Of a stretch of DNA of 41,459 nt, positions 31,514 through 39,237 are shown one piece after another; positions within the stretch are counted from its first letter, which is position 1, and the number at the start of each line of letters is the position of its first letter. The notes beneath the pieces are model-generated. The model made no database searches, was not told the origin of the DNA, and saw only the letters and a list, made by a program, of their open reading frames with translations. The stretch lies in NCBI RefSeq assembly GCF_034432235.1, contig NZ_DAOUCJ010000028.1:1-41459 (forward strand). Reading direction: 5' to 3'. The stretch is from Thermoflexus sp. (GTDB lineage Bacteria; Chloroflexota; Anaerolineae; Thermoflexales; Thermoflexaceae). A program made the translations under genes and the position numbers.

Positions 31514-32320
31514 ATGCCGGAGCTTCCCGAAGTCGAGACGCTGGTTCGAGAGCTGCGCCCCCATGTGACGGGCCGCCGGATCGGCCATGTGATCCTGCAC
31601 TGGCCTGGATGTGTGGCCACTCCCGCCCCTTGCCAGTTCGTCCAGCGGATGACAGGGCGAGAGATTCAGGAGGTCCGGCGGCGGGGCAAGTTCCTCTGGT
31701 TCGTCCTGGACGCGGGAGCATGGCTGGTCCACCTGAAAATGACCGGCCGCCTGTTCCTGCTTCCCGCTTCCGCGCCGGATCCTTATGCCCGGGCCGATTT
31801 CATCCTGGACGACGGGCGCATCCTCCGGTTCCAGGATCTCCGCAAGTTCGGTCGTTTATACTGGATCGCGGATCCGGAGCCCATCTTCCGTCCGTTGGGG
31901 CCGGAGCCCCTGGATCCGCAGTTCCGGCCCGAGGATCTCGCCCGACAGCTTGCCGGCCGCCGGGGGCGCCTGAAGGCGCTGCTGCTCGATCAATCGGTGC
32001 TGGCCGGGATCGGGAACATCTACGCAGACGAGGCGCTCTGGCGAGCACGGCTGCATCCGATGCGATCCGCCAACTCCCTGACCGGGGCGGAACTCCGACG
32101 CCTCTGGAAAGGCATTCGAGAGGCCCTCCTGGCCGGCCTGCGCCATCACGGGACCACCATCCAGTGGTATCGCCGGCCGGAGGGGGACAGCGGAGAGCAT
32201 CAACGGTATCTGCGGGTCTACGGGCGAGCGGGGCAACCATGTTTCCGCTGCGGAACCCCAATCATCCGTCAGGTCCTCCAGGGCCGCAGCGCCTATTTCT
32301 GCCCGGGTTGCCAGCGATAG
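31514..32320 (+). CDS. mutM: Formamidopyrimidine-DNA glycosylase
   Basis: This 268-residue base-excision repair enzyme removes oxidised purines such as 8-oxoguanine. It begins MPELPEVETL, with catalytic Pro2 and Glu3, and has the RRRGKFLWF lysine segment, HLKMTGRLFL, the helix-two-turn-helix segment LLDQSVLAGIGNIYADEALW, and a C-terminal zinc finger CFRCG...CPGC. The Shine-Dalgarno is weak (AGCAGG). The start follows the ornithine-cyclodeaminase-family stop by 56 bases on the same strand, so they may share a transcript without a functional link. Confidence 0.95.
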   Translation: MPELPEVETLVRELRPHVTGRRIGHVILHWPGCVATPAPCQFVQRMTGREIQEVRRRGKFLWFVLDAGAWLVHLKMTGRLFLLPASAPDPYARADFILDDGRILRFQDLRKFGRLYWIADPEPIFRPLGPEPLDPQFRPEDLARQLAGRRGRLKALLLDQSVLAGIGNIYADEALWRARLHPMRSANSLTGAELRRLWKGIREALLAGLRHHGTTIQWYRRPEGDSGEHQRYLRVYGRAGQPCFRCGTPIIRQVLQGRSAYFCPGCQR

Positions 32321-32417
32321 CGGAGGGACCCCTCGCAAACCTGAAAATATGGATACCGGAAGGCTCAGATTCCAGGAGAGGGGCGCACATCTTGGGATGG
32401 GGAGAAGTCGATGCGCC

Positions 32418-33158
32418 ATGCGGGCGATCGGTGTGGATCTGGCCTGGTCTCCACGGAACCCGACGGCCGCGGTGGTGCTTCGCTGGGATGAGGATCACTG
32501 GGCCATGGAGGCCTGGGCGGATGACCTGCGTTCCGACGCGGAGATCCTGGATTTCCTGGCTCCTTATCGGGAAGACCCATGCATCATCGGGATCGATGCG
32601 CCGCTGATCGTCCCAAACGAGGAGGGTTCGCGGCCCTGTGATCGGTGGGTCGCCTCCCGGTTCGGACGCCATCATGCCGGGGGCTACCCGGTGAACCGGC
32701 GCTGGCTCCGTTCCTTCGGCGGCCTGCGGGGGGAAGCCCTGGCCCAGATCCTGACGATCTGGGGGTTCACGCTACAGCCGCCCCTTCACCCAGGGGCCCC
32801 CATCCGCGCCGTCATCGAAGTCTTCCCTCATCCCGCGGCGATTGCCCTGTTCGGCCTCCGGCGGATCATTCGCTATAAGCGCCTGCGCCGGGGCCCGTGG
32901 ATTCGCGGGCTGCGTCGGTGGCACCGCCAGCTCCTTGCGCTGGAGCGCTTCAACCCTCCGCTTCACTGGCCAGAGACCTGGCGCGCCCCCCCGCCGGAAG
33001 CCCGAACCCGGCGAAGCCTGAAATCCTGGGAAGACCGGCTGGATGCTGCCTTTTGCGCTTATATCGCGGGCTACGTGTGGTTCCACGGCCCGGCCGGCTA
33101 TGAGCAGATCGGCGATCTGGAACATGGATACGTGGTCATCCCACGCCGTCCGGTTTGA
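32418..33158 (+). CDS. DUF429 family protein
   Basis: This 246-residue protein from the ATG at 32418 starts MRAIGVDLAWSPRNPTAAVV, the RNase-H-like opening of DUF429, with a GIDAPLIVPNEEGSRPCDRW segment near 55-75, an IEVFPHPAAIALFG segment near 135, and a C-terminal DRLDAAFCAYIAGY. Conserved aspartates and the IDAPL motif suggest a nuclease-like metal site; biochemical function of the family is unclear. In-frame upstream ATGs at 32349 and 32397 are possible but would precede the natural fold start. A GGGGAGAAG lies about 12 bases upstream. Confidence 0.82.
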   Translation: MRAIGVDLAWSPRNPTAAVVLRWDEDHWAMEAWADDLRSDAEILDFLAPYREDPCIIGIDAPLIVPNEEGSRPCDRWVASRFGRHHAGGYPVNRRWLRSFGGLRGEALAQILTIWGFTLQPPLHPGAPIRAVIEVFPHPAAIALFGLRRIIRYKRLRRGPWIRGLRRWHRQLLALERFNPPLHWPETWRAPPPEARTRRSLKSWEDRLDAAFCAYIAGYVWFHGPAGYEQIGDLEHGYVVIPRRPV

Positions 33159-33223
33159 TGAGGCGGGCCGCTTCAGCCCTTACGCGCCTGCCGCAAAACA
33201 GCGCTCGCTTATCCCCTCGTTTC

Positions 33224-33254
33224 GGGCAGGCGGGTGCCTTCGGCACGCCTGCCC
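33224..33254. other. Stem-loop downstream of the DUF429 gene
   Basis: GGGCAGGCG (33224-33232) pairs with CGCCTGCCC (33246-33254), and TGCC (33235-33238) pairs with GGCA (33242-33245) around a TTC loop, with two bulged G. It is GC-rich, lacks a following T-run, and lies 66 bases after the stop. It may act as a transcript end or RNA-stabilising element. Confidence 0.45.
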
Positions 33255-33349
33255 CCCGAACATTTCCTCCCTCCCCGCGTCGCGCAACGTGCGGAGAGGA
33301 GAGATCTTCGGGAGTTTTTCATACACTTTCTCAGGAGGGGCGAACCGCC

Positions 33350-33787
33350 ATGAGCGGGGAATGGCCGTGCTGCGCGGAGCCGCTGCCGGAGGAGGTCCGG
33401 CGCGGCCTGGAGCAGTTCAACGCCGGGGAGTATTTCGAACAGCACGAAACGCTGGAGCACGCATGGCGCGCGGAGACCCGGCCGGTCCGCGAGCTCTATC
33501 AGGGGATCCTGCAGATCGGCGTGGCCTGCTATCAGATCCAGCGGGGCAACTATGCCGGCGCATTGAAAATGCTGCGACGCGGCCTGGCCCACCTGGCCCC
33601 GGTGCCGGATCACTGTCAGGGGATCGACGTGGCGCGCCTGCGGGAGGATGCCCTGCGGTTGTTGAGGCAGCTCGAGGAGCTGGGCCCGGAAGGATGCCGG
33701 CGGATCGATGAGCGCCAGCTCCCCCGTGTGATATTTGCACCGAAATACGGCCTGCAGGAGGGGCCTGAGTTTAGCCCCGACGCTTAG
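33350..33787 (+). CDS. DUF309 family protein
   Basis: This 145-residue all-helical protein has the family motif FNAGEYFEQHETLEHAWRAE at about 24-43, followed by RELYQGILQIGVACYQIQRGNYAGALKML. The conserved His and Glu residues of the HETLEHAW segment suggest a metal or ligand site, but function is unknown. AGGAGGGG precedes the ATG by about 11 bases. It lies between DUF429 and an alcohol dehydrogenase; no pathway is evident from context. Confidence 0.88.
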   Translation: MSGEWPCCAEPLPEEVRRGLEQFNAGEYFEQHETLEHAWRAETRPVRELYQGILQIGVACYQIQRGNYAGALKMLRRGLAHLAPVPDHCQGIDVARLREDALRLLRQLEELGPEGCRRIDERQLPRVIFAPKYGLQEGPEFSPDA

Positions 33788-33800
33788 GCTCGGCCTGACA

Positions 33801-33819
33801 TCGCCGCTGAAGCGGCTTC
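33801..33819 (+). repeat. Solo fragment of the modular intergenic repeat
   Basis: TCGCCGCTGAAGCGGCTTC matches the terminal module of copy B1 (TCGCCGCGGAAGCAGCTTC on the minus strand of 17400-17425) at 17 of 19 positions and contains the palindrome GCCGCT-GA-AGCGGC. It lies between the DUF309 and alcohol dehydrogenase genes. Confidence 0.4.
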
Positions 33820-33863
33820 GAGGTCAACCGTAGATGCCGATCGCTGCAACAAGGGGAGGCTCC

Positions 33864-34898
33864 ATGAAAGCCGTGTTGATGCGCCGACGAGGAGGACCGG
33901 AGGTGTTGCAGGTGGAGGAAGTGCCCACCCCCAGCCCGGGGCCCGGCGAGGTGCTGGTTCGGGTGCATGCCTGCGGCCTGAACCATCTCGATCTCTATAC
34001 CCGGGCCGGCGCGCAGGGCCGCAAGGCGAAACTCCCCCATATCCTGGGCCTGGAGCCCGCCGGGGAGATCGCAGCCCTCGGGGAGGGCGTAACCGGATGG
34101 CGAGTGGGAGATCGGGTGCTGGTGGGCGCTTTCATCGTATGCGGGGAGTGTGAGTTCTGTCGCGCCGGGATGGATAATCTGTGCCAGCGGCGGAAGATCC
34201 TGGGCGTCGACCGCTGGGGTGGCTATGCCGAGTATGTGGTGGCTCCAGCCGCCAATCTGATGCCCCTGGGGCCGAACACCTCATATGAGGCGGCCGCGGC
34301 CATCCAGGCCGCTTTCGGGACCGCATGGCATATGCTGGTGAGCCGGGCGCGCATCCGACCGGGGGAAACGGTGCTGGTGCTGGCCGCCGGCAGCGGCATC
34401 GGCACGGCGGCCATCCAGATCGCCAAGCACTTCGGATGCCGCGTCATCGCCACGGCGAGCAACAACGACAAACTGGAAAAGGCCCGCGCCCTGGGCGCCG
34501 ATGTGCTGATCAATTACCGGGAACATCCGCGCTTCAGCCTGCGGGTGATGGAAGCCACCGGGGGGCGAGGAGCGGATATCGTTTTCGAGCACGTGGGCTC
34601 CGACACGTGGAAGGAAAGCGTGGCCTCGCTGGCCTTCCGGGGCCGGCTGGTGTTCTGCGGCTCGACCACCGGGCGCTGGGGAGAGACCGATCTCTGGGGA
34701 GTCTTTTACAAGGAGGCGGAGATCCTGGGATCCTTCGGGGCCACCCGTGCGGATTTCCAGGCGGTGATGGAGCGGGTGGAACAGGGGATCTTCCGCCCGG
34801 TCATCGATCGGATCTTCCCTCTGGAGGAGGCCGCGGATGCTCATCGCTACCTGGAGGATCGGCGGGTCTTCGGCAAGGTGGTGCTCCGGATCCCCTGA
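33864..34898 (+). CDS. MDR-family alcohol dehydrogenase / quinone or acryloyl-CoA reductase-like
   Basis: This 344-residue medium-chain reductase has GGGGAGG about five bases before the ATG. Structural zinc ligands Cys93, Cys96, Cys99 and Cys107 (CGECEFCRAGMDNLC) are intact. Cys37 in ACGLNHLD is present, but the usual GHE of the catalytic zinc site is GLEPAG, so the second zinc ligand is missing. The nucleotide loop is LAAGSGIGTAAIQIAK. Loss of the GHE histidine points to a zinc-independent NADPH reductase of the quinone-oxidoreductase or acryloyl-CoA-reductase kind rather than a true zinc alcohol dehydrogenase. Substrate is unknown. Confidence 0.88.
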   Translation: MKAVLMRRRGGPEVLQVEEVPTPSPGPGEVLVRVHACGLNHLDLYTRAGAQGRKAKLPHILGLEPAGEIAALGEGVTGWRVGDRVLVGAFIVCGECEFCRAGMDNLCQRRKILGVDRWGGYAEYVVAPAANLMPLGPNTSYEAAAAIQAAFGTAWHMLVSRARIRPGETVLVLAAGSGIGTAAIQIAKHFGCRVIATASNNDKLEKARALGADVLINYREHPRFSLRVMEATGGRGADIVFEHVGSDTWKESVASLAFRGRLVFCGSTTGRWGETDLWGVFYKEAEILGSFGATRADFQAVMERVEQGIFRPVIDRIFPLEEAADAHRYLEDRRVFGKVVLRIP

Positions 34899-34964
34899 GG
34901 GTTTGGTCTCCTATCCCCTCGGGTTGCGCTTCCAAGGACATCCCGGGATAAAGGGGATGCCCCC

Positions 34965-35360
34965 TCAGGGCTCCCCATACACATCGGGCCGCGCCGCCCG
35001 GACCCATTCGGCGGGGATGCCGCACAGGAACCGCAGGGGCTCCTGCCCGGTGTTGCGGTACTGATGCGTTACGTGGGGTGGCACGAACACCACATCCCCA
35101 GCCCGGATCGGATACACCTGATCGCCGATCTGCACCTCCCCCTCCCCGCTGAGGACGAAGTTCTCGTGCTCGAACCAGTGGGCGTGGAGCGGGGTGTGGC
35201 CGCCCGGCTCCAGTTCGATGACCCGCAGGCGGTAGGTCGGGGCGCCATGTCGGGTGTCGATGATCCATCGAATGGAGGCGCCCCGGGCGCCCGCATCGGT
35301 CACCGGCTGCCGCTCGCACGCAGTGAAGGGAGAAGGACGTCGGGGGTCGAACTCGCCCAT
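34965..35360 (-). CDS. Single-domain cupin
   Basis: This 131-residue protein has both cupin motifs: GGHTPLHAHWFEHENFVLSG, with two histidines and a glutamate, then YPIRAGDVVFVPPHVTHQYR with the final His ligand. A metal-bound beta-barrel is expected; function ranges from sensing to isomerase or dioxygenase. AGGAGG is seven bases before the ATG. It is downstream of tmk by 35 bases on the same strand and may be the last gene of that transcript. It converges with the MDR dehydrogenase. Confidence 0.88.
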   Translation of the reverse strand: MGEFDPRRPSPFTACERQPVTDAGARGASIRWIIDTRHGAPTYRLRVIELEPGGHTPLHAHWFEHENFVLSGEGEVQIGDQVYPIRAGDVVFVPPHVTHQYRNTGQEPLRFLCGIPAEWVRAARPDVYGEP

Positions 35361-35395
35361 CGGCTTCCTCCTGGGGAAAGGGATTCGCCTTCATT

Positions 35396-36031
35396 CTACT
35401 CGATGCGGAGGCCCAGGCGGTCGGCCAGGTGGGCGCGGATCGCCGCCTGCACCGCCTCCATGGGCTGGGAGGCGTCGATCACCACCCATCGGGCGGGCTC
35501 GGCGGCGGCCAGGGCGAGATAGCCCTCCCGCACCCGTTGATGGAAGGCCAGGTCCATGGCGTCCAGGCGGGTCCAGGCCTCGCCGGAGGCCCGGCGGCGG
35601 GCCAGGCCCTGTTCCACCTCTACGTCCAGCAGGAAGGTGAGGTCCGGCTGCAGGCCGCCGGTGGCGAACCGGTTCAGACGCCGCAGCTCCTCCAGATCCA
35701 GGCCCCGACCGTAACCCTGATACGCCAGGGTGGAATCCGCATAGCGGTCGCAGATCACCACCCCGCCCTCGGCCAGAAAGGGCTGGATGACCCGCTCGAC
35801 CAGCTGCGCCCGGGCGGCGCAGAACAGCAACGCCTCCACCCGGGCGGTCATGTCCGTGTGCTCGTGGGCGTGAAGCAGCGCACGGATGGCCTCCCCGACT
35901 GGCGTGCCGCCCGGCTCCCGGGTGAAGAGCACCCGATATCCCTTCCCCTGGAGGAAGCCGCTCAGCCAGCGCGCCATCGTCGTCTTGCCGCTTCCCTCAG
36001 GACCCTCAAAGGTAATCAAGAAGCCGCGCAT
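35396..36031 (-). CDS. tmk: Thymidylate kinase
   Basis: This 211-residue kinase makes dTDP from dTMP. The P-loop is GPEGSGKTT at 10-18, the DR(Y/H) motif is CDRYADSTLAYQGYGRGLD at 94-112, and the LID region near 145-155 (LARRRASGEAWTRLD) carries the arginines. The ATG at 36031 is 17 bases after the cdsA stop. Upstream in-frame sequence is antisense or frame-shadow of cdsA and does not belong. Length and motifs are normal. Confidence 0.94.
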   Translation of the reverse strand: MRGFLITFEGPEGSGKTTMARWLSGFLQGKGYRVLFTREPGGTPVGEAIRALLHAHEHTDMTARVEALLFCAARAQLVERVIQPFLAEGGVVICDRYADSTLAYQGYGRGLDLEELRRLNRFATGGLQPDLTFLLDVEVEQGLARRRASGEAWTRLDAMDLAFHQRVREGYLALAAAEPARWVVIDASQPMEAVQAAIRAHLADRLGLRIE

Positions 36032-36048
36032 GGCCCCATGTTCCCGCG

Positions 36049-36852
36049 TCAGAAGCCCTGAATCCAGTGCGCGTAAAGATAGGCCAGCATGCCGCTCCAG
36101 AGCAGGCTGTCCAGTCGATCCAGCACCCCCCCATGCCCGGGGAAGAGATTCCCCGAATCCTTCACCCCGGCCCGTCGCTTCAGAACCGAGACCGAGAGGT
36201 CCCCCAGAGTCCCCAGGCTGCCGATCAAAAGCCCCAGCAGGGCTCCGGGCCCTGCGCCCAGCTCTATGAAAAAGCCCAGAACCGCGCCCACTCCCATGCC
36301 GGCCAGGCATCCTCCGAAGAACCCCTCCCAGGTTTTGCCGGGGCTCCACTGAGGGGCCAGCCGATGCCGGCCCCATCGCCGGCCCACCAGATAGGCCCCT
36401 GTGTCGGCCGCCCAGGTGGTGAACAGCACGAAAGCCACCCACCAGCGCCCGTGAGGATCCGGCAGATTCCGGAGCCAGACAAAGGAGCGCCCCAACCACC
36501 CCAGGTAAAGACCTCCGGCCGCAGTGAACGCCCAGTCCGCAACCGGATGCTCCGTGCGCCGGATCCACCAGAACCACACCAGGGCCATCGGGGGGGCCAG
36601 CGTGAGGGTCAGCTCCGCCACGCGGGAGCCCGGGAGGAAAGCCATCCCGTCTCCCAGGAAACCCAGGATCATCAGCCCGATCCAGCCCGGAGAGGGAGAG
36701 AACCCGATGCGACGGATCAGGTGGGTGTATTCCCAGGCGGCAGCCAGCAGGATCAGACTGACCGTTACCGCCCACGGCCATCCGCCCAGATGAACCAGGG
36801 CGGTCAGGAGAGGGATCGCGATGAGGGCAACGAGGAGACGCTGGCGCAGCAC
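36049..36852 (-). CDS. cdsA: Phosphatidate cytidylyltransferase
   Basis: This integral membrane enzyme makes CDP-diacylglycerol from phosphatidate and CTP. The CDS signature is present near the C-terminus: SVLKRRAGVKDSGNLFPGHGGVLDRLDSL, with the K-R, D, PGHGG and D-R-x-D residues. Six to eight hydrophobic segments fill the rest. The most likely start is a GTG at 36852, two bases after the uppS stop, giving 267 residues that open VLRQRLLVALIAIPLL; no separate Shine-Dalgarno is present, so translation probably depends on coupling to uppS. An open frame continues upstream but is the shadow of uppS. Confidence 0.92.
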   Translation of the reverse strand: MLRQRLLVALIAIPLLTALVHLGGWPWAVTVSLILLAAAWEYTHLIRRIGFSPSPGWIGLMILGFLGDGMAFLPGSRVAELTLTLAPPMALVWFWWIRRTEHPVADWAFTAAGGLYLGWLGRSFVWLRNLPDPHGRWWVAFVLFTTWAADTGAYLVGRRWGRHRLAPQWSPGKTWEGFFGGCLAGMGVGAVLGFFIELGAGPGALLGLLIGSLGTLGDLSVSVLKRRAGVKDSGNLFPGHGGVLDRLDSLLWSGMLAYLYAHWIQGF

Positions 36853-36854
36853 GG

Positions 36855-37610
36855 CTAACGCGATGGATGAGAAGGGGCCAGTTGCTCGCTGATCTGCCCG
36901 AAACGACGCTCCCGCCGGCTGTAGGCCTCGATCGCCTTCAGCAGCTCTTCCCGATCGAAATCCGGCCAGTAAACCGGGGTCACGTAGAACTCCGAATAAG
37001 CTGCCTGCCACAGCAGGAAGTTGCTCAGGCGCATCTCCCCGCTGGTGCGGATGATCAGATCTGGATCCGGCAACCCGGCCGTATACAGGTAACGGGAGAT
37101 CAGGGATTCATCCACCGCTTCCGGAGGGACGCCATCGGCGATGATCCGGCGGACGGCCTCGACGATCTCCTGACGTCCCCCGTAATTGAAGGCGACACAC
37201 AGGATCAGCCGGGAGTTCCCCTTCGTCCGCTCGATGGCCATGCGGATCTTCTGCTGAAGCCGCTCCGGCACCCCCTCCAGGCTGCCCAGATGGCGGATCT
37301 GCACGCCGTTCCGGTGCAGGTTATCCAGCTCGCGATCGATCATCTGCTCCAGCAGGCCGAACAGGCCATACACCTCATCGGGGGGGCGACGCCAGTTCTC
37401 CGTGGAGAACGCATAGATCGTGAGGATCTGGACGCCCAGGTCGGCGCACGCCTCGATCACCCGGCGCAGGTTCTCCGTCCCCGCCCGATGTCCCGCCAAC
37501 CGAGGGAGCCCCCGGGCTTTCGCCCACCGGCCGTTGCCGTCCATGATGATGGCGATATGGGTCGGGATTTTCAACATCGTCTCCATCTGCTGACCGTTCT
37601 TCTCCCTCAC
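36855..37610 (-). CDS. uppS: Isoprenyl (undecaprenyl) diphosphate synthase
   Basis: This 251-residue cis-prenyltransferase makes the polyprenyl diphosphate carrier for cell-wall and exopolysaccharide glycans. Motifs are HIAIIMDGNGRWAKARGLPR with catalytic Asp24, GHRAG, FSTENWRRPPDE, and the C-terminal RTSGEMRLSNFLLWQ. The start is a GTG at 37610 with a strong AAGGAGGGGG about seven bases upstream; the later ATG at 37586 has no such site. Position between frr and cdsA is the standard order. Confidence 0.95.
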   Translation of the reverse strand: MREKNGQQMETMLKIPTHIAIIMDGNGRWAKARGLPRLAGHRAGTENLRRVIEACADLGVQILTIYAFSTENWRRPPDEVYGLFGLLEQMIDRELDNLHRNGVQIRHLGSLEGVPERLQQKIRMAIERTKGNSRLILCVAFNYGGRQEIVEAVRRIIADGVPPEAVDESLISRYLYTAGLPDPDLIIRTSGEMRLSNFLLWQAAYSEFYVTPVYWPDFDREELLKAIEAYSRRERRFGQISEQLAPSHPSR

Positions 37611-37682
37611 AAACCCCCTCCTTGGATGCCGACGGCAGGAACCCGGGATGCAGGATAGATGAGAATGAGAAGGCGAGGGGGC

Positions 37683-38243
37683 TCAGAACGACATGATCTC
37701 CTTCTCCTTGGCCTGAGCCACCCTCTCCGCCTCTTCGATATATCGGTCCGTGAGCTTCTGGACCTCTTCCCGGGCTTCCTCCAGCTCGTCGTCAGACATC
37801 TCCTTGTTCTTATGCCGGGTTCGAAGCTCCTCCAGCGCATCCCTTCGGATGTTCCGAATCGCGATGCGGGTTTCTTCCAGGCGCTTATGCACCAGCTTCA
37901 CCAGCTCCTGCCGGCGCTGCTCCGTAAGCCGGGGCAGGACCAAGCGGATGATCCGCCCATCGTTGCTGGGGGTCAACCCCAGATCGGATTTGAGGATCGC
38001 CCGCTCGATCTCCGGCAGCGCCTTTGGATCGTAAGGCTGGATCGTCAACAGATTGGGCTCGGGGGCCCGGATGATCGCCAGTTGTTCCAGAGGAACCTGG
38101 GTTCCGTAGTATTCCACCGGGATCCGCTCCACCAGGGCCGGAGAGGCCCGCCCGGTGCGGATGCCTTTCAATTCGTCTTCAAACACCCGGATGGCCTTGC
38201 GCATGCGCTCTTCCGCATCCCGGAAAACCTGTTTCGGGATCAT
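37683..38243 (-). CDS. frr: Ribosome recycling factor
   Basis: This 186-residue factor dissociates ribosomes after termination, with EF-G. It opens MIPKQVFRDAEERMRKAIRV and has ELKGIRTGRASPALVERI, the PYDPKALPEIERAI segment, and the C-terminal IRNIRRDALEELR and MSDDELEEAREEVQKLTDRY helices. Length is standard. GGAGGTGA lies about 12 bases before the ATG. The ATG overlaps the stop of a 72-codon open frame that fills the gap to pyrH. Confidence 0.96.
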   Translation of the reverse strand: MIPKQVFRDAEERMRKAIRVFEDELKGIRTGRASPALVERIPVEYYGTQVPLEQLAIIRAPEPNLLTIQPYDPKALPEIERAILKSDLGLTPSNDGRIIRLVLPRLTEQRRQELVKLVHKRLEETRIAIRNIRRDALEELRTRHKNKEMSDDELEEAREEVQKLTDRYIEEAERVAQAKEKEIMSF

Positions 38244-38458
38244 CGCGGGTCTTCACCTCCATCCAGGATGAACGCAAAGGCACTGAGGTGGAACGCCCGC
38301 ATGAACAACGGATTTCCCTCCGCCTGAGCGAGGGCCATCGAGCCAGAAGAATAGAACCGAGCCCGTTCCGAACGCCCCCGGGAAGAAACCCACGGCGTCC
38401 CCCGATAGGCCGCCGGGGGCACTGCGGGGCAAGGCCTGGCCTCATGGTCATCAACCAT
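38240..38458 (-). CDS. Possible 72-residue protein filling the pyrH-frr gap
   Basis: A minus-strand frame begins at an ATG overlapping the last eight bases of pyrH and ends at a TGA overlapping the frr ATG (ATGA at 38240-38243). It reads MVDDHEARPCPAVPPAAYRG and ends AFAFILDGGEDPR. No Shine-Dalgarno of note precedes it, composition is not clearly protein-like, and no family is recognised. Overlap at both ends is the layout of a coupled gene, but in GC-rich DNA it can arise by chance. The 200-base gap holds nothing else except an 8-bp GCCCCCGG/CCGGGGGC inverted repeat (38374-38420). Confidence 0.25.
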   Translation of the reverse strand: MVDDHEARPCPAVPPAAYRGTPWVSSRGRSERARFYSSGSMALAQAEGNPLFMRAFHLSAFAFILDGGEDPR

Positions 38459-39167
38459 CGATGAGCGTTCCCACAGGCTCCCCCCGCACCGCCCGCTCCA
38501 GGCTATCCGGCTGCCACAGATCGAGGACGATGATCGGCAGGTTGTGATCCATACAGAGGGACAGGGCGGTGCTGTCCAGGACCTTCAGGCGCAGGTTCAG
38601 GGCCTCTATATATGTTAGTTTATCAAACTTGCGGGCATTCGGGTTCACCATCGGATCGTCGTCATACACGCCATCCACCTTGGTGGCCTTAATGAGAACG
38701 TCCGCGTGGATCTCCATCGCGCGCAGAGCGGCGGCGGTGTCCGTCGTGAAGTAGGGATTTCCGGTTCCGGCCCCCAGGATCACCACGCGGCCCTTTTCGA
38801 GGTGGCGGATCGCCCGCAGTCGGATATAGGGCTCCGCGATCGCCCGCATTTCGATGGCGGTCTGGACGCGGGTAGGCACCCCCAGGCGCTCCAGCGCATC
38901 GCGCAGGGCCAGGGCGTTCATCACCGTGGCCAGCATCCCCATCTGATCCGCGGTCGCCCGGTCCATGCGGTGGGCGATGCCATCGCGGCCTCGCCACAGG
39001 TTGCCAGCCCCGATGACGATCGCGATCTCCACCCCCATTTCCTTCACCGCCTTAATGCGAGCGGCCAGCTCCGCGGCCCGCTCCGGGCTGATCCCGAAGC
39101 CCCCGGGGCCCGCCAGCGCTTCCCCCCCCAGCTTCAGGAGAATCCGGCGATATTTGGGGCCTGACAT
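38451..39167 (-). CDS. pyrH: UMP kinase
   Basis: This 238-residue amino-acid-kinase-fold enzyme phosphorylates UMP to UDP. It has YRRILLKLGGEALAG, IAIVIGAGNLWRGRD, DQMGMLATVMNALAL, the TGNPYFTTDTAAALRA nucleotide-binding stretch, and TKVDGVYDDDPM. The ATG at 39167 gives the normal opening MSGPKYRRILL; the open frame extends 31 codons upstream through a perfect hairpin and is not coding there. The purine stretch GGGGAAA is about 12 bases upstream. It follows tsf after the hairpin terminator-like element, so its expression may be lower than that of rpsB-tsf. Confidence 0.95.
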   Translation of the reverse strand: MSGPKYRRILLKLGGEALAGPGGFGISPERAAELAARIKAVKEMGVEIAIVIGAGNLWRGRDGIAHRMDRATADQMGMLATVMNALALRDALERLGVPTRVQTAIEMRAIAEPYIRLRAIRHLEKGRVVILGAGTGNPYFTTDTAAALRAMEIHADVLIKATKVDGVYDDDPMVNPNARKFDKLTYIEALNLRLKVLDSTALSLCMDHNLPIIVLDLWQPDSLERAVRGEPVGTLIDG

Positions 39168-39196
39168 CGAGACCACTTTCCCCTCCCCGATCGGGT

Positions 39197-39237
39197 TAAA
39201 ATCAAAGGCCGGGCCTCGGGCCCGGCCTTTGATTTTA
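39197..39237. terminator. Perfect 19-bp hairpin between tsf and pyrH
   Basis: Left arm TAAAATCAAAGGCCGGGCC (39197-39215) and its exact complement (39219-39237) flank a 3-base loop. Read from tsf, the GC-rich stem ends in a T-rich GATTTTA, as in an intrinsic terminator. The tsf stop codon TAA (39235-39237) is itself the first three bases of the stem. The symmetry lets it work on either strand. It probably ends most rpsB-tsf transcripts and attenuates pyrH onward. Confidence 0.8.
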
